Positions 1 to 8,480 of a stretch of 58,085 nt of DNA are shown here, piece by piece. This stretch comes from a virus, in the IMG/VR virus record IMGVR_UViG_3300037840_000047, positions 1 through 58,085 of that record. One strand, 5' to 3'. The notes below the pieces were generated by a model. It made no database searches. It saw only the letters and a program-made list of their open reading frames with translations, and was not told where the DNA came from. The translations under genes were made by a program, and so were the position numbers. Positions within the stretch are counted from its first letter, which is position 1, and each line of letters begins with the position of its first letter.

Positions 1-107
1 GGTAGGGCCCCCTGGTAGGTTCGGAAAGGTTGTCCAGGGTAGGGGGGGGGCGGGATGGCATTGACTCCTTCTAGCCCACTCGATTTAGAAAAAATTAGAA
101 AAAGTAG

Positions 108-135
108 TTGACACCATAGTGCCATGTGGTACTAT
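108..135 (+). promoter_or_regulatory. candidate sigma70-type promoter
   Basis: A TTGACA box at 108-113 is followed after 16 bases by TACTAT at 130-135. The -10 box lies just inside the ATG at 124, and the expected transcription start falls near the in-frame GTG at 142, so a leaderless GTG start is possible. The preceding bases 1-107 are G-rich at the left and A-rich at 85-105, and I see no gene in them. The string AGTAGTTGACA recurs near 8409. Confidence 0.5.
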
Positions 136-522
136 AGGCCCGTGGTAATCCAGAAGATTCCGGCACTACGGTGCCACTGTGAGGTATGCGGCCATGAGTG
201 GATCTCAGAAGTCGAGCCGAGGCGATGTGCGAGATGTAAAAGTCGCCGATGGCATCTTGGCCGAGGAGTTGGAGAAGATAAGGCTACGGCTGCTGCGAGA
301 AGTTCAGGAGTCGCTGATAATCACGGAATCAAACCTCCTCGGGGCGGAAATGAAACTTACGGAGGCACGGTGTCGGTGGGATGCACTAAAAGCTCAGGAA
401 CAATATCTGACGGAAGTAAGGTGGACTCCCCGGCTTGTCCGGACTGTGGTAAAACGATGCTCGTAAACGTCAAGATGAAGCGATGGGACTGTGAGTGCGG
501 GTTCCAGATGAGGGCAAAATGA
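124..522 (+). CDS. small double zinc-ribbon protein
   Basis: 132 residues. The N-terminal quarter has two CxxC pairs about 15 residues apart (CEVC and CARC), a zinc-ribbon layout common in small phage proteins. The C-terminus has a second set (CPDC ... CEC). The middle is low-complexity, Gly/Ser-rich. Zinc binding and possibly nucleic-acid contact are inferred; no specific function is recognised. No good ribosome site precedes ATG 124, and a GTG at 142 sits where transcription from the upstream promoter would begin, so the start is uncertain. The stop overlaps the next ATG (ATGA). Confidence 0.65.
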   Translation: MWYYRPVVIQKIPALRCHCEVCGHEWISEVEPRRCARCKSRRWHLGRGVGEDKATAAARSSGVADNHGIKPPRGGNETYGGTVSVGCTKSSGTISDGSKVDSPACPDCGKTMLVNVKMKRWDCECGFQMRAK

Positions 523-626
523 GCTATCTTCTGATACTAGTGTTGATGCTTGGGTTTTGGCATAAGCCCTGGGTTGTAACGTGCCACACCACTACTTGTA
601 ATCCTTTGTCGAGCACCAGAAAATGA
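519..626 (+). CDS. 35-residue hydrophobic peptide
   Basis: A very short frame starting by ATGA overlap with the gene before and ending by ATGA overlap with the gene after, which supports translation. The first half is a short hydrophobic stretch that could span or insert in a membrane; the second half has two cysteines about five residues apart. It may be a membrane peptide or a degenerate signal-anchored protein. No family is recognised. Confidence 0.45.
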   Translation: MSYLLILVLMLGFWHKPWVVTCHTTTCNPLSSTRK

Positions 627-1144
627 CGCCTCCTCCCTACACCTTCTTTTGCCGAGAGTGCGGACCTTCCGAGGCCCCCTGTAAGCATTTTCTCGATCAT
701 GAGATCATTCGGCTCTTGAAAGAGGAGATGCGGTTTAATCGGGGCGCTCTGCTAGAAATTCTGCACGACATAAAAACTCTGCTCAATCGTCCGCAATCGG
801 CTACACTCAGACTGCAACCAGACCAACCCTTTCTTTTAGGAGAAAAACAAATGCCAGCAACGATTTTGGTAGGCGGGACAGCGAGTTCGCTGTTTCAAGA
901 GTACACGGGGCCGAACGGTACGGGGACAATCGTTCCTAATGCCGGAGCGCCTGCGTTCACGTCCTCAAACACCGCAGTAGCGACGGTCGATCCGGCAAGC
1001 GGAGTAGTGACCGGAGTTTCTGCGGGGCAGGCCACAATCACCGGAGACGACCCGGCAAACAACCTATCAGCCTCGGACACGATCACCGTCAACGCTCCGA
1101 GTGTCACCGCAGTTTCGGCAACCTTGACTCTCACAGCCAATTGA
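623..1144 (+). CDS. zinc-finger plus BIG2-like Ig domain protein
   Basis: 173 residues in two parts. Residues 1-75 hold a CxxC-x5-CxH cluster near residue 10 followed by a helical Leu/Glu-rich stretch. Residues 77-173 match a bacterial Ig-like (BIG2) domain, with the characteristic pattern of ValAlaThrVal followed by SerGlyValValThrGly and GlyThr/GlnAlaThrIleThr. Such domains are common in phage virion surface proteins. A strong AGGAG site lies 8 bases before an internal in-frame ATG at 851, so the Ig domain may also be made alone as a 97-residue product. Confidence 0.65.
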   Translation: MTPPPYTFFCRECGPSEAPCKHFLDHEIIRLLKEEMRFNRGALLEILHDIKTLLNRPQSATLRLQPDQPFLLGEKQMPATILVGGTASSLFQEYTGPNGTGTIVPNAGAPAFTSSNTAVATVDPASGVVTGVSAGQATITGDDPANNLSASDTITVNAPSVTAVSATLTLTAN

Positions 1145-1149
1145 GGGCA

Positions 1150-1506
1150 ATGATGAAAAAGTACCTGATTTACGGTGGTATCTTGCTGGCGGGGGCGGGG
1201 GCAGGAGGTGGGTTTTACGCTCACCGCACTGCTTCCCCTTCGCCATATTCTTGCACTGCTGGACAAAACGAGCAGTGCGCCTCCGATCAGTGGTATCAGG
1301 ATTACGAACGCTTCGTTGCCTTGCGGACGGAATTGAATCCCAAGCCCAAACTCACGGCGGACCAGGTTCGGCAGAAAACTGACGAGATGCAAGGGATTTT
1401 GAACCGGCTTCGCATTGACGCTCCTTCGGGGTTCGATTGGGACGAAAAGAAGCTCAGGTTCGTGAAGCGTCCGTCACCGCCTCCTCCCCCAGTCCCGGTA
1501 AAGTGA
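1150..1506 (+). CDS. membrane-anchored protein, Pro-rich C-terminus
   Basis: About 119 residues: two Lys, then a Gly/Ala-rich hydrophobic segment (residues 7-24) acting as signal anchor, then a soluble domain with two Cys and a helical part, ending in a poly-Pro tail. An inner-membrane anchor with a Pro-rich tail is compatible with an envelope or spanin-like role, but no family is recognised. ATG 1150 or 1153 follows GAGGG; an earlier TTG at 1141 overlaps the previous stop and is less likely. Confidence 0.55.
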   Translation: MMKKYLIYGGILLAGAGAGGGFYAHRTASPSPYSCTAGQNEQCASDQWYQDYERFVALRTELNPKPKLTADQVRQKTDEMQGILNRLRIDAPSGFDWDEKKLRFVKRPSPPPPPVPVK

Positions 1507-1745
1507 AACGCTGGGAGCGCCGGGCTGAGAAGTGGAAACGATTTCGGCGGCGATTTAAGTTTTCACAGACTAGGCTCGGCGCTGTTCTAGGGATTACGCG
1601 GGAGACGGTTTCACATATCGAGACTGGGCGGCACGAACCGTATAAGAGAACGATTCGTAAGTTTGAGACACTGTGGAGGAAATATGCCGGAGAAAGTTCT
1701 AGCTTTAGCATTAAGCGGCGAAGAAGTCAGAAAGGCGATCTGTGA
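1503..1745 (+). CDS. XRE-like helix-turn-helix protein
   Basis: 80 residues from GTG 1503, which overlaps the previous TGA (GTGA). The core reads as a Cro/C1-type helix-turn-helix: a helix containing SerGlnThrArgLeuGly, then ValLeuGlyIleThr, then a recognition helix with ThrValSerHisIleGluThrGly. Both ends are strongly basic. The likely role is DNA binding as a phage regulator. No integrase or lysogeny module accompanies it here, so it need not be a prophage repressor. The C-terminus overlaps the next gene by 62 bases. Confidence 0.7.
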   Translation: MKRWERRAEKWKRFRRRFKFSQTRLGAVLGITRETVSHIETGRHEPYKRTIRKFETLWRKYAGESSSFSIKRRRSQKGDL

Positions 1746-2079
1746 CCGCCTCGATCAGGTTCTCGCGAAGGACTGCCGCCTGACACCAGAGAAAGCCTAC
1801 CAGTTCTTTGAGGCAAAGGTCTCAGTTCACATCGAATGCACCGACGTAGGAAGAATTGAAGTCATCGACCAAGAGGTTCCTGCAACCTATGGTGAGCCGG
1901 ACGAAAACGAGGCCCTCGACAAGTTCGATGCGGAGTTCCAGATGGAGCCAAAGCCCCCGAATGAGATCAGGGTGGAGTCTGGGCAGGGGGTTCCAGTGCA
2001 AACGAGAGAATCTGACGGGAAATCGACCGAGAAGCGAATCCGGTACTCGCGCAATAGTTTGGAGAAGGCGAAGGCGTAA
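1684..2079 (+). CDS. hypothetical phage protein
   Basis: 131 residues, starting at ATG 1684 after a strong GGAGG site. The N-terminal 70 residues look folded (alternating hydrophobic and charged); the C-terminal 60 are Glu/Pro/Lys-rich and probably disordered. No domain recognised. It ends with an ATGA-type overlap into the next gene, so it belongs to the left-end plus-strand operon leading to the terminase genes. Confidence 0.6.
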   Translation: MPEKVLALALSGEEVRKAICDRLDQVLAKDCRLTPEKAYQFFEAKVSVHIECTDVGRIEVIDQEVPATYGEPDENEALDKFDAEFQMEPKPPNEIRVESGQGVPVQTRESDGKSTEKRIRYSRNSLEKAKA

Positions 2080-2387
2080 TGACCCCGGAAGAACAAATAG
2101 CAGACGCATTGACACGGCTGGCTATAATAGCGGAGAAGTGGTTCGCGGTAGCGTATGCCCCAAGACGAAACCCCCTCGACGCCAGAGATGTCCACATTAC
2201 TTCCATCCCCACTGCCGATGAATCCCTACGCCAAGCCCAAGGCCAAACAGGGGAAGCGACGACGGAAGAATGGATTGGCAGCCGAGAGCAACGCCTGCTG
2301 GATGAAAGTGCCAAAGAACCCAAAACCGTCCAGCCTGGAAAAAAGACGAAACGACGCACTGCGAAGGCTGAAAGTAAGTCAGTCTGA
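2079..2387 (+). CDS. hypothetical small phage protein
   Basis: 102 residues. The N-terminus is helical (GluGluGlnIleAlaAspAlaLeu...), the C-terminus acidic then Lys-rich. The look resembles small conserved proteins placed next to terminase genes, but no function is recognised. Its 3-prime third overlaps the next gene in another frame, so one of the two frames there must be non-coding or the overlap is real. Confidence 0.55.
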   Translation: MTPEEQIADALTRLAIIAEKWFAVAYAPRRNPLDARDVHITSIPTADESLRQAQGQTGEATTEEWIGSREQRLLDESAKEPKTVQPGKKTKRRTAKAESKSV

Positions 2388-2937
2388 TCTCTCCGCCTCC
2401 CCGAGCATTGACGACATCCTGAAGCAAACACCACGCGGCAAAAACATCGCTATCGAAGCTCTGCGTTTCTCGCAAGAACCCCTCGCCATAGCCTTCCTAG
2501 AAAAGTACGACTCTATCCCGGAGCGCGACCGCAGAGAACTTCCTTTTGAGGCAATCGGAATAGCGGCGAATCTTGATCTCAAGACGCTGCTCGGGGAAAT
2601 CATGCTGGCGATCAGGGAGCACTCTGTAACCTCGGTAAAACTGATTGCCATCGCTGCCCACCCGAAGATCACGAAGGCGCGTGTTAAGTTTGCCAAGCAA
2701 CCGGGAGGATTCAGGGACCGCGACAAGCTGGATGAGATGCTAGGGGCAATCAAGCCCACGGCAGGGCCTACATTCATCGGAAAAGCATTCTTCGGGCGTG
2801 GTGGAGATGAAGGCCCAGAAGAAGATCAGTCGAGCGAAAAATTAGCAGACGATCTCGATTACGTTTTCCCTGATGTGTCCATCATGCAGGCCAAAATCCA
2901 GCCAATGCGCCAGAAGGTTCTAGAAGCGGGGAAATAG
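2302..2937 (+). CDS. possible small terminase subunit
   Basis: About 211 residues from ATG 2302; in-frame ATGs at 2218 and 2155 are alternatives, but their Lys/Arg-rich translation looks like a shadow of the overlapping gene. The body is mostly helical, with a central region of repeated short helices. It sits immediately upstream of the large terminase and its stop codon abuts that frame, which is the normal place for a small terminase subunit. I see no clear HTH motif, so the assignment rests on position. Confidence 0.4.
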   Translation: MKVPKNPKPSSLEKRRNDALRRLKVSQSDLSASPSIDDILKQTPRGKNIAIEALRFSQEPLAIAFLEKYDSIPERDRRELPFEAIGIAANLDLKTLLGEIMLAIREHSVTSVKLIAIAAHPKITKARVKFAKQPGGFRDRDKLDEMLGAIKPTAGPTFIGKAFFGRGGDEGPEEDQSSEKLADDLDYVFPDVSIMQAKIQPMRQKVLEAGK

Positions 2938-3086
2938 CCACGTACTCCGAAAAGATCATCGTCTCCAACCTCGCAGAGTTTGCACGCCGGGAACATTGGG
3001 AGCCTGTCTATCATTCGATTGAGCAGGTCCAGGAATTTACCGAGTACATCGAATCAATCACCAAAAAAGATACCAACGGCCGAAAC

Positions 3087-5081
3087 ATGCGGATTGAGTT
3101 CAACCGCGAGATCAAGGCAAAACGTGCCAAGGAAATCCGCCGCTGGATAGAAAACGAGCAAGTCCTATGCTGCCTAGATTCTGGGTATTACGAGCGCAAT
3201 TACGCATGGATTTGCGACGAAAAGGGCGACATCTATAAGTTCTCAAACCGTAAAGCTCAGGAAGTCTACGACAACATCATTGCAGACTTTGACGACGATC
3301 AGGTTGCAATCGAACTATTCATCCTGAAGGCGAGGCAGCAAGGCATTACCACCAAGACAGCCCTGAAGTTTCTGCACAGAATGTTGTTTCTGCCGCATAC
3401 ACAGGCCGTCATGGGTTCGGTCGATGAGAAAAAATCAGAACTGATTACTCGCATCATAGAGACCTGCATCTCGAAAACTCCGTGGTGGCTTCTGCCTGAA
3501 AGAACGACCGACCGAATCAAGATGATTGGATTCATCAACGGCTCGATTCTTTCTGTGCAGTCTGGCTCGCAGGCAACGGGCATCGCGCAAGGCTGGACTC
3601 CGACGTGCGTTCATATTTCAGAAATTGGCGACATACCGAATCCTAAAAAGACGCTTGAGGAAGGACTACTTCGTGCCACACATCCTACTCGCAAACTTTT
3701 CCAAGTCTGGGAAGGTACTGGTTCTGGAAACACTGGCTATCAGGCGGACAAGTGGCGTGCGGCGAAAGAAGACTGGCCGCTCGGGAAGTCGAGGCTCTGC
3801 CCCGTATTCATTCCTTGGCCGATGGCCCCCGATCTCTACCCAGAAGCAGACTGGATTAGGAAGTTCCCCGTTCCCGCAGGATTCAAGCCACTCGAAGTAA
3901 CGCGCAAGCATGTGCAGCGCTGTGAACTGTTCATTCACTCGACTCCGTATCTCGCAAAGGTCGCAGGCAAGAACTGGAAGATGCCCGTAGAGCAACAGTG
4001 GTTCTGGGAGTTCAATTACCTCGAAGCTGCAAAGTCGCATACCCAGAAAGTATGGCTCTCACAGATGCCAGCAGACGACTACGAAGCCCTCCAGGGCAAG
4101 AACGATCTCGTATTCGACAGCATTGTGCTCGATACCGCAAGGCAGGACCGCGCCCGAGGATATACGGTATACGCCATAACTGGAGACTCCATAGACGACG
4201 GCTTTGAGCCAGACGAAACGCAGATCGACTACGACAAGGAAAGAATCCGCGTGGTGTGGAATTCTCACCGTGGGCAGAGATTCGAGTGGGTCATGGTCCC
4301 GCTACTGCCTTTCGAGGAAGAAGATGAGCGCAAGGCCCTCGACAAAGTGCTGATCTTCGAGGAACCAAACATGGCTCCCGGTCGAGAGGGAGATGCGGAA
4401 GATTACTCTATCGGCATTGACACAGCAGATGGCCTCGGCCACGAAGACGAGGAACGATCCGCACTGGAAATCACTCGCAGCATGACGGGCGAGAATGTAG
4501 ACGTGCAGTGCGCGGAGTTGTGCTCGAATCGGATTAACGCCCCGCAGATGGTTGGATTCGCAGCTTGCCTCGCGGCATGGTATGGGCAGAACACAAAAGA
4601 CCCGCGTGGATGCAAGTTTGCCATTGAGCAGAGAATGAGGGCTGGCGACGATTGCCAGCTTCAACTCAAGCTCATGGGATTCAACTTCCACCACATCGAC
4701 ACCCGCTACGACAACAAAGAATTGAAGGAAAACAAGGGCACAAAGCAGGGATGGTTCTCGAATGCGTGGAGCGTGCCGCTACTCGTTAACCGCTTCGTGG
4801 ATGCAGTGAACAACGGCTGGTACAAAATCAACTCCCCATTTCTAATCAGGGAACTTTCCTCGCTTGAGCGAAAGGTCGTCGCTTCCGGGAAAAGCAAGAT
4901 GGAACATCAGAGCGGTAAATTCGATGATCGCTTCCGCGCAGCCGCGCAGAGTTTTTTTACCCGCCACGCCTTCGACGTGTTAGCAGATAGGGCGCAGCGC
5001 CGATACGCACCCCCTTTGGCACAAAAACCGCCCCTAGATTTAGATTGGTGTCGCACTTCGGAGATGAGTGTGGGAGAATAG
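3087..5081 (+). CDS. terL: terminase large subunit
   Basis: 664 residues from ATG 3087. This is the ATP-driven DNA packaging motor with a nuclease domain. A Walker A-like segment with ArgGlnGlnGlyIleThrThr is at residues 83-89. A Walker B-like hydrophobic strand ending SerGlu is at about 174-179. The RNase H-like nuclease half shows IleGlyIleAspThrAlaAsp (Asp445), a Glu near 514 and an AspAsp pair near 613. The reading frame continues upstream to at least 2934 with coding-like sequence but no ATG, GTG or TTG, so the true N-terminus is probably longer. It lies upstream of the portal gene, interrupted by an HNH gene. Confidence 0.92.
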   Translation: MRIEFNREIKAKRAKEIRRWIENEQVLCCLDSGYYERNYAWICDEKGDIYKFSNRKAQEVYDNIIADFDDDQVAIELFILKARQQGITTKTALKFLHRMLFLPHTQAVMGSVDEKKSELITRIIETCISKTPWWLLPERTTDRIKMIGFINGSILSVQSGSQATGIAQGWTPTCVHISEIGDIPNPKKTLEEGLLRATHPTRKLFQVWEGTGSGNTGYQADKWRAAKEDWPLGKSRLCPVFIPWPMAPDLYPEADWIRKFPVPAGFKPLEVTRKHVQRCELFIHSTPYLAKVAGKNWKMPVEQQWFWEFNYLEAAKSHTQKVWLSQMPADDYEALQGKNDLVFDSIVLDTARQDRARGYTVYAITGDSIDDGFEPDETQIDYDKERIRVVWNSHRGQRFEWVMVPLLPFEEEDERKALDKVLIFEEPNMAPGREGDAEDYSIGIDTADGLGHEDEERSALEITRSMTGENVDVQCAELCSNRINAPQMVGFAACLAAWYGQNTKDPRGCKFAIEQRMRAGDDCQLQLKLMGFNFHHIDTRYDNKELKENKGTKQGWFSNAWSVPLLVNRFVDAVNNGWYKINSPFLIRELSSLERKVVASGKSKMEHQSGKFDDRFRAAAQSFFTRHAFDVLADRAQRRYAPPLAQKPPLDLDWCRTSEMSVGE

Positions 5082-5086
5082 GTCCG

Positions 5087-5542
5087 ATGAAAACATTCAG
5101 GCTAATAAAACCTCATCTGTCCCCAGTGATCATATCTAGATTCTGGGATAAGGTCGAAAAGTCTCAAGGCTGTTGGACGTGGAATGCTTGCCGTCTTCCG
5201 AATGGATACGGGCAAATGAACGTCGGCGGTGGATTGAAGCTGTACGCGCACAGAATATCCTATGTTCTGGTGAATGGAGAAATCCCAGAGGGAAAGGACT
5301 TAGATCACCTGTGTAGAAATAGGGCCTGCGTAAATCCAATCCACCTGGAGGCTGTGAGCAGGAAAGAAAATCTATTGCGCGGTGAGACAATCCCCGCAGC
5401 TTTTGCTAATCGAGATTCATGTGTCAACGGTCATCTCTTGACTGGGAGCAACGTCTATTCTGCTGGCGGATACCGTTCATGTAGAGAGTGCCATAAACTA
5501 CGCGAGCAAAAGCGCCGCGATAGAATAAAGGCAGCAGCATGA
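5087..5542 (+). CDS. HNH homing endonuclease
   Basis: 151 residues from ATG 5087. The N-terminal half has the GlyCysTrpThrTrp ... AsnGlyTyrGly pattern, followed by the HNH core LeuAspHisLeuCys ... Cys ... AsnProxHisLeuGlu. The C-terminal part adds another zinc-binding set (CysxxxGlyHis ... CysxxCys). This is the standard free-standing phage HNH endonuclease, a selfish DNA cutter that spreads to cognate sites. It separates terminase from the next head gene and ends by ATGA overlap with it. Confidence 0.88.
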   Translation: MKTFRLIKPHLSPVIISRFWDKVEKSQGCWTWNACRLPNGYGQMNVGGGLKLYAHRISYVLVNGEIPEGKDLDHLCRNRACVNPIHLEAVSRKENLLRGETIPAAFANRDSCVNGHLLTGSNVYSAGGYRSCRECHKLREQKRRDRIKAAA

Positions 5543-5964
5543 GCACTTTATTCATTCCACGCCGCATCGCACGACCTGCGCAGAAGCCGAAAATGGTTTT
5601 CTGGCACCAGCCCAAAACGGGATTTTTGATGTGCCCACCCTCCCCGATAGCCCCACCCCCACAGGGATTCCAGAAAATAGAGTGCCAGAATGCCGCTGAA
5701 GTCGATATGTGGTCTCGCAGGTTACGGAGGCAGGAAAAACGACTTCACGAGATGAGCGAGGCGGAACGCTTTGAGTATGAAGGCCGAATCCAATCCGACA
5801 TCATCGAAGAAATGAAGAAGTGCCTCGCGGCCTCGAACGATACCCTCAATCGGGAATTCATGGCTTACTTCATCAGACTTGCAGAAGAAAAACGCGAGAA
5901 GCGACGAATGGAAGTAATTGAGACGTTTATGCACTGCGAAGCCTCAGAAGGAGTGGCCCCATGA
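5539..5964 (+). CDS. hypothetical head-module protein, coiled coil
   Basis: 141 residues. The first 45 residues are Pro/Lys-rich and probably extended; residues 50-135 are highly charged helix with heptad-like spacing (ArgArgLeuArgArgGlnGluLys ... ArgLeuAlaGluGluLysArg). It lies between terminase and portal, with ATGA overlaps on both sides, so a structural or packaging accessory role is likely. No family recognised. Confidence 0.6.
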   Translation: MSTLFIPRRIARPAQKPKMVFWHQPKTGFLMCPPSPIAPPPQGFQKIECQNAAEVDMWSRRLRRQEKRLHEMSEAERFEYEGRIQSDIIEEMKKCLAASNDTLNREFMAYFIRLAEEKREKRRMEVIETFMHCEASEGVAP

Positions 5965-6074
5965 AGAAACGAGTTAGTGCCCGTAAGGATTTCAAGATCG
6001 CAACTGGCAATGGGAAACTAAGCGTTGCCAAGCATTCAGCAGTTAAGGGCGGGAAGAAATCTCGTAAACGTTAA
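5961..6074 (+). CDS. 37-residue Lys/Arg-rich peptide
   Basis: Very short frame starting by ATGA overlap with the previous stop and ending one base before the portal ATG. Roughly a third of residues are Lys or Arg, with a LysLysSerArgLysArg tail. It could be a DNA-binding or capsid-interior peptide. It is one of five such tiny basic proteins in this genome. Confidence 0.5.
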   Translation: MKKRVSARKDFKIATGNGKLSVAKHSAVKGGKKSRKR

Positions 6075-8174
6075 ATGCCCCGCACGGAACAACTCGCTAC
6101 TTCGTGGCAAGTCCCTAGTTTTGATGCTCCGGGAGATGTTCGTCAGGCATGGGTTGAGGAGCAACTGGAAGAAGGCGAAGGCTGGCTATCCAACCAGAGG
6201 GCCTACAAAGACCTCGCCCGTAACATAAAAATCTTCGACGCAATATTCGAGGACGGAACCAAGTCCACGCTAGTCTCAAACGAACTCAAGTACAACATCA
6301 GGAAATTCATCGAGACGATCTCAGAAGTCCGCGAGATTGGCAGCTACGGCTCCGATGCCAAACAGTTCAAGCCCTACGCGGAGATGATCAACAAGGTTGC
6401 GAAGGGCGTTTACATCGAATCTCAATTCCCTCGGCAAATCAGGAAGGCCCTACAGTTCGCTACCGTCATGGGGCGGGGTTACATCTGGCCCAAGTGCAAA
6501 ACTACAGAGTACGGTTACGGAGAGCGCCAGATTGTTTTTGAACCTCTCGGCCCCCTCGATGTAGTCCCAGTGCAAATTCCCTCCGACAACGATGTGCAGA
6601 AGTCCTACGTCGTAACGATCTTCGAGTACATGCCGATTGCCGAGGCCCATGCCAAGTTCCCGCTATTCCAGTCTCAACTCTTGCCGATCAGCGGAGTCAG
6701 TTATCAGTCCCGCGTGCAGGCAAGGCGCGTGGATTACGCCGAGAAGTTCCGTTACGGCGAGCAGAATAGAAACTGGGGGAACCTGTATTGCGAGATTCGC
6801 CGCACGTTCATTCGTGACTTGCGGTTGAATATCGTTCCCAAGGGACGAAAGACGGGCATGGAAATTCCGATGGGAGAACCCGGTACGACATGGTTCTACA
6901 CAGTTCCTTGGGTTGGGCAGGAAATTGTTGGCGGAATCCGCGATGGCAAACCCTACATGCGGAAAGCCACGAATGAGGACTGCCGCATCTATCCATTCCT
7001 CCGGCAGATCATTACTAGCCGAGACATGAAGCAGCCAATGTACGACGGACCTGCGTTTGATTGGCATGGCTGTATTCCGCCCGTGCAATACGACGTAGAC
7101 GACTGGGCATGGGAAGGCATGGGGCGCTCTCTAGTGCAGGATGTTGGCTCCATCGAAATGACGAAGCGCAAGCATGAGCGCAAGATGGACCAAGTTCTGA
7201 CGACGAAAATGAACCCGCCTCTCGGCTACGACCGAACCGCCACAGGCGGACCAAAGATCGAGAACTTCGACATCTTCGGAGAGAACACAAGAGCTGGACT
7301 GGACGGCAAGCCGAAAGACGTTCTGCAATCGCTTCTTCCTGATGAAGTTCGCGTGGACGCCGAAAACTTCAAGTTCCTTGAAATGCTCTCCGCAATGGAG
7401 AAAACGCAGCTCGGAATCAATGACCTGGGCGGACTTGCTGCCCTGAAGATGAACATCACAGGCGAGAATATAGACAAAGCACTTGAGCCTATTGGACCTA
7501 TCGCCAAAGGAATCGCCGCAGGCATGGAAGCGGCGAACGCCAAAGTTGCTTACATGCTGAAGTTTATGATCCCGCAGTGGTTCGACACTAAGCGAATCAT
7601 CGAGTACATCGGCCCTGACAACGTTACGCCTGACGTGTTCGATCTCGACCCGAATTCAATGATTCCGAGCCACATGCCCGATGAGTACAAAAACGCCAAA
7701 CTCCCATTTGAGGGCGAAGGCGACAACATGCGGGTGATTCCCTCGTACTATCCGATGCTCGAAAGAGCTAGGCGCTTTGCCAAGAATCTTCGTTTGATTT
7801 CCGTGCCGAGCACGTTGCTCAAGATTACGCAGCAGCAGGAGCAGTTGAAGTTGATGACCCTGAAACGCCAGAACGCTCCGATTGGATGGTGCGACATTCT
7901 TCCTAAGTTGGGCGTGGACAACTACGGTAGCGTCAAAGGCGATACGGTGCGGGAGCGGTGGATGAATGAGGAGTTGGAAAACATCAAGTTCAAGATCGAG
8001 GAAGCGAAACTTGCAGCGGCGGCAGGAATCGACCTAGGCGGGGGCGGAGAAAAGGGTGGCGGCAAGGGCCAAGGAAAAGGTGGAGGACGACCTGCCAGCG
8101 GGAAGAAAGGGCCACAGCAATACCAGAAGGGCGGAGCAGGCGGCGATCCTCGCACAGGAATTAAGGAGAGCTGA
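6075..8174 (+). CDS. portal protein
   Basis: 699 residues, the size of podovirus-type portals. Evidence is its place right after terminase and before scaffold and capsid genes, its acidic mixed alpha/beta body, and the long helical region near residues 430-490 expected for portal crown and stem. The last 60 residues are Gly/Lys-rich, low complexity. The portal forms the dodecameric DNA gate at the head vertex and docks terminase. It ends by ATGA-type overlap with the next small gene. Confidence 0.8.
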   Translation: MPRTEQLATSWQVPSFDAPGDVRQAWVEEQLEEGEGWLSNQRAYKDLARNIKIFDAIFEDGTKSTLVSNELKYNIRKFIETISEVREIGSYGSDAKQFKPYAEMINKVAKGVYIESQFPRQIRKALQFATVMGRGYIWPKCKTTEYGYGERQIVFEPLGPLDVVPVQIPSDNDVQKSYVVTIFEYMPIAEAHAKFPLFQSQLLPISGVSYQSRVQARRVDYAEKFRYGEQNRNWGNLYCEIRRTFIRDLRLNIVPKGRKTGMEIPMGEPGTTWFYTVPWVGQEIVGGIRDGKPYMRKATNEDCRIYPFLRQIITSRDMKQPMYDGPAFDWHGCIPPVQYDVDDWAWEGMGRSLVQDVGSIEMTKRKHERKMDQVLTTKMNPPLGYDRTATGGPKIENFDIFGENTRAGLDGKPKDVLQSLLPDEVRVDAENFKFLEMLSAMEKTQLGINDLGGLAALKMNITGENIDKALEPIGPIAKGIAAGMEAANAKVAYMLKFMIPQWFDTKRIIEYIGPDNVTPDVFDLDPNSMIPSHMPDEYKNAKLPFEGEGDNMRVIPSYYPMLERARRFAKNLRLISVPSTLLKITQQQEQLKLMTLKRQNAPIGWCDILPKLGVDNYGSVKGDTVRERWMNEELENIKFKIEEAKLAAAAGIDLGGGGEKGGGKGQGKGGGRPASGKKGPQQYQKGGAGGDPRTGIKES

Positions 8175-8404
8175 TGCCAGATGAGGAGTTGGTCAAAGTG
8201 AACGTAGACTTCGTTGTTACGGAAACTACAGTCGATGCCAAAATCCCGGTAGAGAAAATAGTGTCTTGGCTGCGTAAACAGAAGGCGACGGGACTGCTGC
8301 AATTCCACATTTCTCAAGGCGGAGTGCAGAAGGTTTCTCTCACGGAGCGCACGAAGGTAGGCGAAGAAAAGCGCCAAAAGGTGCGCGGCTTACTCGGCAT
8401 CTGA
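8174..8404 (+). CDS. small conserved head-module protein
   Basis: 76 residues. It is compact: beta-strand-like N-terminus (ValLysValAsnValAspPheValVal), then a short helix with TrpLeuArgLysGln, then a beta stretch and a basic tail. It is translationally coupled to the portal gene (overlap at 8174). No known domain recognised; it might be a portal-associated or capsid accessory factor. Confidence 0.6.
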   Translation: MPDEELVKVNVDFVVTETTVDAKIPVEKIVSWLRKQKATGLLQFHISQGGVQKVSLTERTKVGEEKRQKVRGLLGI

Positions 8405-8413
8405 AAATAGTAG

Positions 8414-8442
8414 TTGACAGGCTCATTGCGGTAGGAGTATTT
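8414..8442 (+). promoter_or_regulatory. candidate promoter ahead of scaffold and capsid genes
   Basis: TTGACA at 8414-8419, with upstream context AGTAGTTGACA like the left-end promoter. The -10 is weak (GTATTT at 8437-8442 after 17 bases). It lies in the only sizeable non-coding gap of the head module, so it may boost expression of the scaffold and capsid genes. Confidence 0.4.
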
Positions 8443-8480
8443 GTTTCATTGAGATTCTCCTCGCGCCCTCCGGGAATGCG

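Noticed and set aside
179-466. 95-residue plus-strand frame overlapping the first gene
   Set aside because: Lies wholly inside the zinc-ribbon gene in another frame, without a ribosome site or recognisable domain.
895-1392. 165-residue minus-strand frame
   Set aside because: Antisense to two well-supported plus-strand genes; its sequence shows no protein pattern.
1503-1745. Lysogeny repressor
   Set aside because: HTH fold present, but no integrase, attachment site or divergent repressor/Cro arrangement is seen.
7922-8377. 151-residue minus-strand Pro-rich frame
   Set aside because: Antisense shadow of the Gly/Lys-rich portal C-terminus; Pro runs arise from the reverse of GGN codons.
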